Below, piece by piece: positions 35,665 to 46,857 of a stretch of 64,000 nucleotides of DNA. Every line of letters starts with the position of its first letter. The stretch's first letter is position 1. Source of the stretch: Jaltomata sinuosa (taxonomy: Eukaryota; Streptophyta; Magnoliopsida; Solanales; Solanaceae). The notes beneath the pieces are model-generated. The model had not been told where the DNA came from. It did not search any database and saw only the letters and a list, made by a program, of their open reading frames with translations. The DNA lies in the NCBI GenBank assembly GCA_003996215.1, contig QJPP01007215.1, positions 682,001 to 746,000 of the forward strand, written 5' to 3'. Made by a program: the position numbers and the translations under genes.

Positions 35665-36568
35665 TATAAGTAGGAGTGGCAAACGAGCGGGTCGAGTTGA
35701 ATATGAGTCAGTTGAATATGAGTCAGTTGAAAATGGATAAAATATTTAATTTGACCCATATTTATAATGGATAAAAATGAGTTTACCCAATGAATAATAT
35801 GGGTAAATATGGATACTCATATTATAGTAAAGATCCCTGTTTAAAGCTTCAAAAGCTTCGGGGCGTGTTCGGTATGAAAAAAAATTATTTTAGCCAAAAA
35901 AAAAATTTCTCATATTCGTTTGACCTCCAGCCACCATCCCCCACCACCCAAAACAATAATTCTTACACCACCCCCAACCCCCTACCAGCCCCCACCCCAC
36001 ATCTATTTTTTTTTTTAATTTTTATACTTACCCCACCCCGACCCCCTACCCACACCCCCAACCTCCAAAAAATAATATTTTTTTAAAAAAAGATTAAATA
36101 TATTTTTCTTACCCCACCCCATCCCCCTACCAGCCCTCCCCCCAGCCTCACCTACCAAAGAAAATTAATTTTTTTTAATTTATTTTTAAAAAAAAAAAAT
36201 TCTTATCCCACCCGACCCCCACCCCCTACCATGACCCCTATCCCCCTACCAGCTCCAATCCTCCCTCCCCCAAGAAAAAATAATTTTAAAAAAAAAATAT
36301 TTGTTAAAAATATTCAATTTTTTTACCTCACCCACCTCCACCCCCGACCCAACCCCCACCACCCACACCCTTAAAAAAATTTAATGCCTTTTTTTTAATT
36401 AATGGACCACTTTTATCCATTAAACTACTCATATTTTAAATGGGTAATATGAGTTTTACTCATATTTGACCCATCTTAAATGATCAGGTATCCAACTCAT
36501 TTAAGATGGGTTAATTTTCTATGAATACCCATATAAATTACATATTTTGTCAGTACTAAATATAAGTA
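35665..36568. mobile_element. hAT-like MITE with 8 bp target duplication, in the solo LTR
   Basis: TATAAGTA at 35665-35672 is repeated at 36561-36568. The left end GGAGTGGCAAACGAGCGGGT is a common start of solanaceous hAT-type MITEs; the right end TTTGTCAGTACTAA is a degenerate inverted copy. The arms are self-complementary in part (GGATAAAA...TTTTATCC, ATATGGGTAA...TTACCCAT). The 8 bp duplication and ends fit the hAT superfamily. The middle, about 35860-36390, is a foreign C-rich block. Confidence 0.7.
35860..36390. repeat. C-rich/A-T-tract degenerate minisatellite inside the MITE
   Basis: Starts GGGGCGTGTTCGGTATGAAA, another common MITE tip, then about five ~90-100 bp units. Each unit joins a C-rich half (CCCCACCCC, CCCCCTACCAGCCC) to an A/T-tract half. 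The + strand is almost free of G. On the minus strand the G runs form several quadruplex-capable motifs, for example 36031-36053 and 36207-36226. Confidence 0.65.
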
Positions 36569-36856
36569 AAACTCTCAGTCATCAACCTGACTTAACCATT
36601 ATATAAGACATGTCCAAAACTCACAAATAGTAGATGACATACAATTTTGTCACATCCTTCAAGTAACCTGGACCACCCCAAGGATCTCTAGAACATCATT
36701 TATGGTGTTCAACATACAATCTCGGTTTACACAAGAAATCACCTTAACACTTAAACACACCAATTCGGCTACTCATGGACTAACATGTAATAATAACATC
36801 ACAACAGATAAGCCGGTTCACTTATGAAATCAATACATATAATAACAAACAAACAT

Positions 36857-36995
36857 GTACCAGACGTGGTACCTGAGCCAACATAAAAGAATACGCATCA
36901 GGCGTGGTACTCGAGTCAATTGATGAATAAACCTGTACTAGACGTGGTGCCCGAGCCAACCAATGATCTGTACCAGGCATGATACCCTAGCTAAC
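36857..36995. repeat. Four-unit GTACC/GGTAC hairpin array, solo LTR E
   Basis: Units GTACCAGACGTGGTAC, GCATCAGGCGTGGTAC, GTACTAGACGTGGTGC and GTACCAGGCATGATAC with trailing GAGCCAAC words; more decayed than in B. Confidence 0.7.
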
Positions 36996-37764
36996 TGGAG
37001 AAACATAGATATCATAACAATCACAACCACAATAAATAAAATACCACACTTGTACAACCAACAAGCATTTAAAACAGGTTCATTGCATGAGATCGACATT
37101 AAGATATCATTTAACATTCATTCCCTTTTTCCCTAAACACTTATTTTGCAAATAATACTATGTACTGAGACATCATTATGCACACAAAATAAAATTGGGT
37201 TACAAACAATCATCACCTACTTCAATCCAAGTCTGAGTGCTCTATTGGACCAGAGCTTTCCCGTTTCTTGCAACTTTAGCTCGATTGTGGTTTAAGAACA
37301 AGAATGTAAGCACATAAACAACCAAAATAACCAATAATATCGTGGATTACAACTTAATCCTGAACCCCAAGGCCAATTTCATGATCATCCTACCTATTTT
37401 AAGGCCTTTCCACCAATAATTTATTTAGAACTACCAATTCGATGATTATACTAACAAATTACGATAACGTAATTATGAATAAGCAACTTTAATTCATAAT
37501 CCCAAGGTTTTTATGCCTTATTATACCTTTTACACCAGAAATTCTATCTTGGGTCAAGCTAAACCCTACCCAAGGCCTGTAACTAATGATTTTAAGCCAT
37601 AGAAATCAAGGTACTAGTTTACGGGGATAAAATACTTACTTTAACAAAGAATTCTGGTGGAAAATCGATGGAGTTCTCCCAAAATTACCACAGCTCTCCA
37701 AAAACATTCTTGCGAAATAATGAATATTTTGGAAAAGTTTCTGCATTTACAGTGATTAATACCA

Positions 37765-37769
37765 CTATA
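37765..37769. repeat. Left target-site duplication of element F
   Basis: CTATA, repeated at 46249-46253. It lies in the palindrome region of the solo LTR. Confidence 0.85.
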
Positions 37770-40275
37770 TGTCACGACCCAACCTACCAGGCTGTGCGGG
37801 CGCCTACTCTAACCTCCTAGATAGACGAACCCTTACCACCTAAACCAACAAGTGCTTGCAGAAAACAGAAAATAACAATATAATCCTCTCATTTTAATAT
37901 GTGAGAGCATTTACAACCTTGTTTCAGAAAACATCATTTTCCAAAGAAATGCGGTGAAATCTTTTCAAAACTGGGAAAAACAACCCTCCCTAGGATCTAG
38001 CTTAAACCGGTACAAGAGCTACTACAGAGTAATACAATGAAAAGTCAGTTGACATAACTCCCACCATGGAACAAGAGTAGAAGCTGCTGAAGATCGTCGT
38101 TGTCATGTACCTATGAAACATCGCCAACCTTGTAACCATACTATACCCAAAAAGCCATAGCAAGAGTAGAATTAATACAAACACACATACTGGTAGGCAT
38201 CATCGGTCGACCCGAATCCACTCGTACCATCATATAGAAAATAAGGGAAAGCATGTAAATATTTCCAATGGTCCCATCCTCCAACTTTCACCTTTACCAG
38301 ACCCGATCTTAATCGATCGTCTACTTATACCCCCTACCTCAACCCTTTCTAACTCTTCCGCTACCAACTTCACCACTCTAGCATTACCCCCAATACCTGT
38401 GTCTCCTCGAGTCATACTTATCACCTAAACTTCTCAAGTCACCTTAACCTGATACTTCCTAAGTCGTCTTAACCTTAGACTTCCCAAGTCATCTCACACT
38501 AGTCTAACCCTTAGCCAAGACCCGGACTACCACCCCGTTGTTCTAGTCAACCCCTATGGCTATACACCCAGAAACAACCCAGTAACTGTCAATCTAGACC
38601 CACTACCCTCATGGTACTACTCACAAGTATCCGTACCTCTTAAGGATCCCTTGACAATTCTCCCTATGATAATACCAGCTAGTCACACAACGCCAGACTC
38701 TCAGTCATTCCCCTAGCTTATTAACCACATGTAATCCACTTTATAACCATGATCAACAATCAAGACAACACTAAACATTTATGTTCCACATAGCCCGGAC
38801 CCACCTGAGATCCCCCTGACAACACCTAAGTTTTAAACATGCACCCCGGTCTACACAAAGAACAAACTCACAATCAATTAATAATAACCCAGCCTCTCAA
38901 GGACCATATGTAGTAATCACAATTTAGAAACACAACCCGGTCCACTGATGGAACTATTGAAAGAATTTGTAATTCAATTAAAACAACCTGTACCAGGCGT
39001 GGTACCCGAGCCAACCATTAGAAATTCCCATACCAGGCGTGGTACCTGAGCCAACCATTAGTAATTCCCGTACCAGGCGTGGTACCTGAGCCAACCATTA
39101 GTATACTCATACCAGGCATGATACCCGAGTCAATCGAATGCCATAAAAAGTCCAAATCAATCACAACCAATGAACAAACATACTTGTAAAATCAACAAGC
39201 AAACAAAAAAAGTTCATTTCACAAGACTGATTACCGGACAACTAGACATTCACAATTCATTCCCTAAAATATGCAACTCATACAGTACTATTTCGTGAAC
39301 ACATAATGCATAATAGAAATCAATAACCATCACCTACCCTTACCCCGAGTACGTAACTCAACCTTGGGTCCCGTCCGAAGACCAAATCCCTTGTTCGTAC
39401 CTTTTTACACATAAATAGTAATTCCCTTTATTCTTTATTCCCAAACTTCTCCTAGGACCAAATTACAATAGGGGAAAACCTCCCTAACCCTTGAAATGTT
39501 CAACCATCCTAGTTTTTCTATCCTTTTATACTGAATCCTTCCTAGGACTCCCTTTTTACCAGTAATTCCACTTAGATACCTAAGATTTCTGGTTCCCCGA
39601 ACCTTCCCAATATCCTAGTCACTAAATTCTACCATTGCCATTCCTAATTCACATGTACAGCCTGAATTATGACAACTCAATAATAATACCTAACCAAATC
39701 TCAATTCATACATAACCAACACCACAATCCACCAGACTCCATGCCTGAAGGCCTAAGCATGGATTCTCCTTTTCAACTATACAATAAGTATAAAAATGTA
39801 AATAGGTCAATCTACTCAATAAGAAAACCTAGCCTACCTGGACGCCAAGCTATCCCCGATGCATTTTTTGGCTCCGTGAAGGCGTTCCCAGCTGGATAAC
39901 GATCCCAAAATCCATTGCTTTGCATCCTTTTTTCCAAAATCCCTCCTCATGGCTCCCAAGCCTTGGAGCATCCTAGGAGGGTTCTTGGAGAAACCCTCGT
40001 ATGTTTTCCAACTGAGGATGAGAAGTCTTTTACTTAAAATTACGTAACATGATACTTCCTCCCGTCACCCCGCTATAGCAGACGACCATCCACTATAGCA
40101 GTTCTACTATAGCAAAATAAATATCGCTATAGCAGAGTGACATCATCCCAGACCAAATTTTAAAATTATAAATTATCCATCACGTCAACCCCGCTTAATA
40201 CAAAATATTTTTAAGTTGTTTTTGAAACTCTGCGATATCGTGATTCCTAAAATAATGACAGATCCGGTCATTACA
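37770..40275 (-). repeat. 3' LTR of element F (2506 bp)
   Basis: TGTCACGACCCAACC to GGTCATTACA, matching 43705-46248. It includes a hairpin array (38990-39130) and CTATAG palindromes near 40068-40135. Confidence 0.9.
38990..39130. repeat. Four-unit GTACC/GGTAC hairpin array, element F 3' LTR
   Basis: Four ~36 bp units with GTACCAGGCGTGGTAC and variants (ATACCAGGCATGATAC) followed by GAGCCAACCATTAG. Confidence 0.8.
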
Positions 40276-40604
40276 ATAGATACCAATTTACCCATTGTTC
40301 ATCCTCAAATAATCCTAAAAATAACAAGACGTGAAGGACTATCCCAGGGCTCTCATGGTCCCAAGCGATCTCATATTTATGAACCTACGCAAAATACCAA
40401 AACCTTCCCTTAGTTAGTCACATAGACTCAAAGAAAATAATAGATCCCTCTTCTTGGGAAATTTTTTGAGCCGCTCTAGGGAAATTTTTTTACGTGTGAC
40501 TTTCCCGAGTACCCAAGAAATCTAGGGCCTCGTGTCATGTTGAAGCAAAAGAATTCAAAATGACTCGGTAGAACCTTTCCTTTCTTAAAATATACTGACA
40601 CGTC
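40276..40604. other. Interior of element F between 3' LTR and antisense unit
   Basis: 330 bp starting with the AGATACCAATTTACCCAT word shared with B and G; no ORF. It matches 61099-61430 of element G. Confidence 0.5.
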
Positions 40605-40680
40605 CGCTATAGCAGACATTATACCGCTATAGCGGTTCCACTACAGTGGAGTATCGATCGCTATAATGGTTGTCAACAAG
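40605..40680. repeat. CTATAG palindrome array upstream of the antisense unit, element F
   Basis: GTCCGCTATAGCAGAC, CCGCTATAGCGG and ATCGCTATAATGG words, about 100 bp before the putative intron donor. The same array lies at 61428-61500 in G, so it may belong to the promoter of the antisense unit. Confidence 0.55.
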
Positions 40681-40775
40681 TTGAAATAGGGGAGAAATGG
40701 GTTTTTATCCCCATTCCCCTCTATTTCCTTTCAAAATACTGCCGATCACCCTGCTCCCGATGTCAGAAATTTCAG

Positions 40776-41392
40776 GTAATAATCGCTTCTACTCCCTCTA
40801 CTACTTTTTTGCTCGAATTTAGACAAGGTTAGGGTAGAAAACAAGGATTTGGGGTATACATTGTAGTTTTCTTTTTGAACTTGAACTTAGGTTGGATTTT
40901 TGTTGAATTTCCCGAAGCATGGTTGTTTCCCTTACGTTTACAATGCCTCTCCGGTGTTCTGGGCGTAAGGATTAAGTACTTTTTGGCCAAAAATGGTGTG
41001 GGAGGTGAAGGGTTGTTCTTGAATAAACTTATGATTTGGACGGAATTTAGGGGTTATAATGCCCAATTTTTTTGTAGAAAACTGTAATAGGATACTTTAG
41101 AAGAACTGATCTGGATTGTTAAAAATGGAGTTTTGGGTCAAGGGGCACCATTATTGCACCCTTGGAGTTTCTGGGACGATTAATACTGCTATAGCGATTG
41201 GGTTGTGCTATAGCGGTCTCGCTATAGTGGAGAAATATCCGCTATAGCGGTTCCACCATAGTGGACGATCGTCCGCTATAGCGGACTACCGCAAAATAGT
41301 AGCCCCCCAGGCTAACACTTAGAATTTTTTTTCCCTTTTTCTTAATCCCTTATGCCTTATCAAGTTCTAACCCCACCCTTATTACATTGCAG
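40776..41392 (+). other. Putative 5' leader intron of the antisense unit, element F
   Basis: The donor CAG|GTAATAAT follows a short leader and the acceptor CATTGCAG|GTTAT lies 13 bp before the ORF start, enclosing 617 bp. Element G has the same borders 615 bp apart. A second palindrome array (41180-41290) lies inside. Splice use is predicted from matching borders only. Confidence 0.5.
41180..41290. repeat. CTATAG palindrome array inside the putative intron, element F
   Basis: Words GCTATAGCGATTGGG, CGCTATAGTGG, CCGCTATAGCGGTTCC and GTCCGCTATAGCGGAC occur within 110 bp; G has the match at 62025-62110. Confidence 0.65.
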
Positions 41393-41405
41393 GTTATCAC
41401 ACCCA

Positions 41406-42540
41406 ATGGCTGAAGGATAATTGCCCATGTATCCTTTTGAGCATTTCCCCGATGAAGCTAGCCGGGAAAGGTTCATGATTTACCAGAGACTGGGATTTTT
41501 TTATGAGAGGGGGTGCAAAATTTTAGGGATGGATGGAAAAGTAGCTGCCTTCCATCGCAGACTTCAAGAGTTTGACTAGGGCTCATTGGCAGTGGCTCCC
41601 CCTCCCGCTCGTATAGGTTGGGGGTGGGAGTTCTACTCCATACTTCCTACCATCATTTGGGATGATTCCAACCCCACTATTCGAATCTGAGGGGTAGATA
41701 TCCCTGTGGATGCTCAGACTATCAATAAGGTGCTAGGAGTGCCTCACGTCTCCAATGCTGGATACAAGACCAAGGCTAGACTTTGGGATATTACATGGTT
41801 GAGAGATACCTTGGTAGATGTAGAGTTCAGAGATCAGGTCTACTAGCCCAGTCCCGAGAGCATCACTAGTTCTTACTTCTCTGCTGATGCTAGGAGGTGG
41901 TTAAATTTGGTATCCCGAAGAATCCGCCTGTCAAGCAACAAGACTAATGTGACTTATGCCTGGGCCCTGGTGATTGTTTATGCCATGCAGGGCATTATCA
42001 TGAATGTGGGGGAACAAATCATCTCTCAGTGGAAGAAATTCTACCGGGGTCATAGGAAGGGCCCTTATCTTCTGGTCTTGGTGTCCAAATTGTGCAGGCG
42101 GGTAAGGGTTCCTGAGTGTCACACCGACTTGGAAGTAGCTATGGATGACCCCTTCAACCCTCTCCGGGTGAAAGTGGTCTCTTCCAAGAAGAAGAGGAAA
42201 GTGGATGAAGTAGGAAGCAGCTAGCCGGTTGAGGAGGCTGGCGATGATGATGATGACACCTATGCCCTTTCCCAGCCTCAGCCCCCAATTTTAGCCACCA
42301 GCTCGAGGAGAATCTGGCCGCTGTAAAAAAGTTCATGGAGGACACTAATGTTGGAGGTGCAGCCCCTTCCCCTTTTGCTCAGGAATTTGCAGTACTCCGC
42401 AGGGAGTTAGAGGAAGAGAAAAAGAAGAGGCACTCCCAGGATCTCATGTTTGCCCGGATGTGGAAGACCGTCAAGAGCTTCTCACACTTGAGCCCGAAGA
42501 TAGGCAGAAGTTCCCCTTTCTGAGTGATGATGAGGCTTAG
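41406..42540 (+). pseudogene. Antisense ORF of element F, putative plant transposon protein domain
   Basis: The ORF starts ATGGCTGAAGG and keeps one frame to 42224, with stops near 41418, 41577, 41688 and 41845 where G has sense codons. After one frameshift it continues to the TAG at 42538. Residues ~15-60 read ASRERFMIYQRLGFFYERGC. Next come an NPTIRI-type block with VPVDAQTINKVLGVPHVSN, and RWLNLVSRRIRLSSNKTNVT ending in AMQGIIMNVGEQI. This layout resembles the putative plant transposon protein domain found in many plant repeats. SSKKKRKVDE (KKKRKV at 42186-42203) is a classic nuclear-localisation motif; an acidic DDDDD run and a charged helical tail (LRRELEEEKKKRHSQD) follow. Catalytic function is unknown. 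It lies opposite to the element. Confidence 0.7.
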
Positions 42541-43690
42541 GACCTCCCCCCTCTCCTCTTTATTAAGACTATTTACTGTTTTTTGGGTTTTGCCTCCATT
42601 TGGGGCTTGTTTTAGACAGTATTTCCTTTTCCTTTTCCCCTCATTTTAAAGTACGTGAATGCTAGTTTTCAGACATTTTCCCTTATATGCATACTATATT
42701 AGCCATATAGATGATTTCCTAGTTTTACATAGCAATTTATAGCTTAACCATTGCGTTTTAAAGCCCCAGGAATGAAATGAAAAAAGGGAAAACAGGGCAG
42801 GCATTCTGCCTCGCACCCTTCCGCTATAGCGGTACCGCCGTAGTGATAAAAATACCGCTATAGCAGGATCACTATAGTGATGCAGGTCCTCTATGGCGGT
42901 CCCGACGGTAACAGTCTAGAAATTTGAAATTTTCAGCAGGTGTACTCGTCCCCGCTCACAGTTTTCACTGTCTAACCCTGTCAATTCTGCCATGGTCTTA
43001 AACAACCTCCAAGACCATTCCTGGCAATGCACAAATAAAAACTTAGTATCCAATTATCACCAATCATAAAAGATTTACAGAAGAGAGTTAATCACAATAA
43101 CACCTTCCCGCTATCCCACAGAGATAATCCCATTGTTCCCATGGTTCTGAACCAAGTCTCGACTGTCCTGAAATAGAAGTTTCCCTACAATTGTAAATCC
43201 TTCCCCCTCACCATCTTAACCAATGATGAGTCCCTTTCTGAAAATAACATGAAATCTTAACTCCACGCACATAGCATTTTACCACAAATCAATCATACCA
43301 ATTCCAATTATGACTACCTTTAGACCCATAAATTCACAGCAAGACAACTAATCACATATCAATCAAGTAAGTCATACAAGAACTGAACACACAACATTTC
43401 AACTTAGGCTACAACGAATCAAGTCACATAAATTTACTCTCTATTCGTCTGATGGATATCCATTAACCGATCATTCATGTCTTACCGCAGACTCTCAGGC
43501 CAGATACCAATTGAAACCTTCCCGATTCTAACTCCTCTTGCTTGTTTTCACAACTGCCAGAGTCAAAAGACATCCTTTTTCTTGTCGAGATACCAATTGG
43601 AATTGAGAGATACCAATTGGAATCAACCTGTACAAGCAAGTAAATGAACCGCACGAAGGAATGAAAGAAGGGATATTTCCAGTAACCTAG
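42541..43690. other. Interior of element F between antisense ORF and primer site
   Basis: About 1.15 kb without a credible ORF. A palindrome array (42825-42905) follows the antisense ORF. A tandem of GATACCAATTGGAAT words lies at 43590-43625. The stretch 42541-43080 matches 63400-64000 of element G. Confidence 0.55.
42825..42905. repeat. CTATAG palindrome array downstream of the antisense ORF, element F
   Basis: Words CCGCTATAGCGGTACC, CCGCTATAGCAGG and CTATGGCGG; the match in G is 63680-63775. Confidence 0.6.
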
Positions 43691-43702
43691 GCTCTGATAC
43701 CA
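43691..43702 (-). other. Primer binding site of element F
   Basis: Exactly TGGTATCAGAGC on the minus strand, two bases from the LTR at 43705. Confidence 0.9.
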
Positions 43703-43704
43703 TC

Positions 43705-46248
43705 TGTCATGACCCAACCTACCGGGCCGTGCGGGCGCCTACTCTAACCTCCTATATAGACGAACCCTTACCACCCGAACCAATATGTGCTTGCGGAAAA
43801 TAGAAAATAACAATATAATCCTCTCATTTTAATATGTAAAAGCATTTACAGCCTTGTTTCAGAAAATATCCTTTTACAAAGAAATGTGGTGAAGTCTTTT
43901 CAAAACTGGGAAAAATAACCCTCCCTAAGATCTAGCCTAAGCCAGTACAAGAGCTACTACAGAGTAATATAATGGAAAGTTAGATGACACAACACCCACC
44001 ATGGAACAAGAGTAGAAGTTACTGAAGAACGCCGTCGTCATGTACCTATGAAACATCACCAACCTTGCAACCAGACTATACCCAAAAAGGTATAGCAAGA
44101 GTAGAATAAGCACAAACACACGTACTGGTAGGCATCATCGGTCGACCCGAATCCACTCGTACCATCATATAGAAAATAAGGGAAAGCATGTAAATATTTC
44201 CAATGGTCCTATCCTCCAAATTCCACCTTTACCAGACCCAATCTCAACCGACCATCTACTTATACCCCCTACCTCAACCTTTTCTAACTATTTCGCTGCC
44301 AACTCCACCACTCTAGCATTACCCCCAATACATGTGTCTCCTCGAGTCACACTTATCACCTAGACTTTACAAGTTACCTTAACCTGATACTTCCTAAGTC
44401 GTCTTAACCTTAGACTTGCCAAGTCATCTCACACTAGTCCAACCCCTAGCCAAGACCCGGACTACCACCTCGTCGTTCTAGTCAACCCATATGCCTATAC
44501 ACCAAGAAATAACTCAGTAACTGTCAATCCAGACCCACTACCCTCATGGTACTACTCACAAGTATCCGGGCCTCTCAAGGATCCCTGGACAATTCTCCCT
44601 ATGATAATACCAACTAGTCACACAACGCCAGACTCTCAGTCATTCCCCTAGCTTATCAACCACATGTAATCCACTTTATAAACATGATAAACAATCAAGA
44701 CAACACTAAAAAAATTTGTTCCACATAGACCGGACCCACTCTGGGATCCCCCTGACAACACCTAAGGGTTAAACATGCACCTTGGTCTACACCAAGACCA
44801 AACTCACAATCAAATAATAATGACCCGGCCTCTCAAGGACCATATGCAGTAATCACAATTTCAGAAACACACCCCGGTCCACTCATGGAACCATCGAAAG
44901 AATCAGTAACGCAATTAAAACAACCCGTACCAGGCGTGGTACACGAGCCAACCATTAGAAATTCCCGTACCAGGCATGGTACTCGAGCTAACCGTTAGTA
45001 ATTCTCATACCAGGCGTGGTACCCGAGCCAACCGTTAGTATACCTATACCAGGCGTGGTACCTGAGCCAACCGAATGTCATAACAAGTCCAAATCAATCA
45101 CAACCAATGAACAAACATACTTGTAAAACCAACAAGCAAACAAAAGAAGTTTATTTCACAAGACTGATTATCGGGCAACTAGACATTCACAATTCATTCC
45201 CTAAAACATGCAACTCATACACTACTACAAAATAGTAGTGAACACATGATGCATATTAGAAATCAATAACCATCACCTACCCTTACCCCGGGTACGTAAC
45301 TCAACCTTGGGTCCCGTCTGAAGACCAAATCCCTTGTTCGTCCTTTTTTACACATAATTAGTAATTCCCTTTATTCTTTATTTCCGAACTTCTCCTAGGA
45401 CCAAATTACAATAGGGGAGAACCTCCCCAACCCTTGAAATGTTCAACCATCCTAGTTATTCTATCCTTTTATACCAAATCCTTCCCATGACTCCCTTTTT
45501 ACCAGTAATTCCACTTAGATACCCAAGATATCCAGTTCCCCGAACCTTCCCGACATCCTAGTCCTTGAATTCTACCATTGCCATTCTTAATTCACATGTA
45601 TAATCCGAATTATGACAACACAATAATAATACCCAACCAAATCTCAATTCACACATAACCAACACCACAATCCACCAGACTCCGTGCCCGAAGGTCTAAG
45701 CATGGATTCTTCTTTTTAACTATACAATAAGTAAAAAAAATATAAACATGTCAATCTACTTAATAAGAAAACCTAGCCTACCTGGACGCCAAGCAGTCTC
45801 CGATGTATTTTCTAGGTCCGTGAAGGCGTTCCCAGCTAGATAACGATCTCAAAATCCATTGCTTCGCGTCCCTTTTGCCGAAATCCCTCATCCTCATGGC
45901 TTCCAAGCCTTGGAGAAGCCTAGGAGGGTTCTTGGAGAAACCCTCGTATGTTTTTCAACTGAGGAGGAGAAGTCTTTTACTTAAAATTGCATAACAAGTT
46001 ACTGCCTCCCGTCACCCTGCTATAACGGACGGCCATCCGTTATAGCGGAATAAATACCGCTATAGCAGACGGCCATCCGCTACAGCAGAATAAATACCAC
46101 TATAGCTGAGTGATGTCAGTCCAGATCAAATTTCAAAATTATAAATTGTCGGTCTTGTCAACCCCGCTTAATACAAAACATTTTAAAGTTGTTCCTGAAA
46201 CTCTGCGATATTGTGATTTCTAAAATAATGATGGATCTGGTCGTTATA
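43705..46248 (-). repeat. 5' LTR of element F (2544 bp)
   Basis: TGTCATGACCC to GGTCGTTATA. The usual terminal CA is TA here, a point change at the very tip. Contains a hairpin array (44927-45070) and palindromes at 46017-46112. Confidence 0.9.
44927..45070. repeat. Four-unit GTACC/GGTAC hairpin array, element F 5' LTR
   Basis: Four units, all keeping the arms, with loops AGGCGT or AGGCAT and trailing GAGCCAACCGTTAG. Confidence 0.8.
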
Positions 46249-46253
46249 CTATA
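46249..46253. repeat. Right target-site duplication of element F
   Basis: CTATA, identical to 37765-37769. Confidence 0.85.
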
Positions 46254-46857
46254 GCATCCCAATCCTGCTATAGCGACACCTCCATAGCGCAAGCCTCTCG
46301 CTATAGTGAAGTTGACCAATTCTGATTTCCGCTATAGCGAGAATTTCTCTGTTATAGTGACATCTCCGTGGCAGCTTGTCACTTGCTATAACAGGTGTGA
46401 TGGAACAGAAACTTAAAAATTCTCCCAGTCTTACCTATTTCACAATACACCCTCAAATCATGATGTCTGGGACCAACTCCTTTACGTCAAGTTTGATATC
46501 AGGAGTAATACCCACCCGAATTTATTTTTAAAAAGTCCTACAGACTCCTTGACGCCTTAGCTAATAGAAAAACCAGCTAAGACTTAATCATTTCACCCAA
46601 TCCTTTTCCGAATTTGCCTAGACCTCATCTTGATAAGATTTCGTCCAAGACTAGCCCAAAATTTTTAACTTTCAAACTCGAAAGATTTCTAACTCGATTT
46701 CTTACACGAATAGCTCACCCATAATGACAGAAAGGGTCATTACAGTTTTGTTTTTAACTTTTCAAATAATGGGACCCAGATGTATAGTAGGAGTAAATTT
46801 TCGACTGCTTGAAAGAGCAACATTAGAAGCTTCCTTGTTTTAGACCAAAAAAATTAA

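Larger units (their letters stand above)
37770..46248 (-). mobile_element. Non-autonomous LTR element with an antisense gene (element F)
   Basis: The 8479 bp element has two ~2.5 kb LTRs, a perfect primer site at 43691-43702 (minus orientation) and a perfect CTATA duplication. The 3.4 kb interior has no gag or pol motif on either strand. Instead it carries, on the + strand, a putative 5' leader, intron and ORF (40605-42540). LTR termini and the 30 bp next to the 3' LTR match Tekay-like element B, which suggests B-like proteins mobilised it. Confidence 0.88.
35140..46744 (-). mobile_element. Solo LTR (element E, ~2.2 kb net) holding a MITE and element F
   Basis: It begins TGTCACGACC at 35140 and ends GGTCATTACA at 46744. 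Removing element F with one duplication and the MITE with one duplication leaves about 2225 bp, the size of the B LTR. Its order of landmarks matches the B LTR: hairpin array, CATCACCTAC word, CTATAG palindromes, end. Flanks are ATTTT and GTTTT, a 4/5 target duplication. No internal region exists, so the two LTRs of a full element recombined before the later insertions. Confidence 0.8.
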
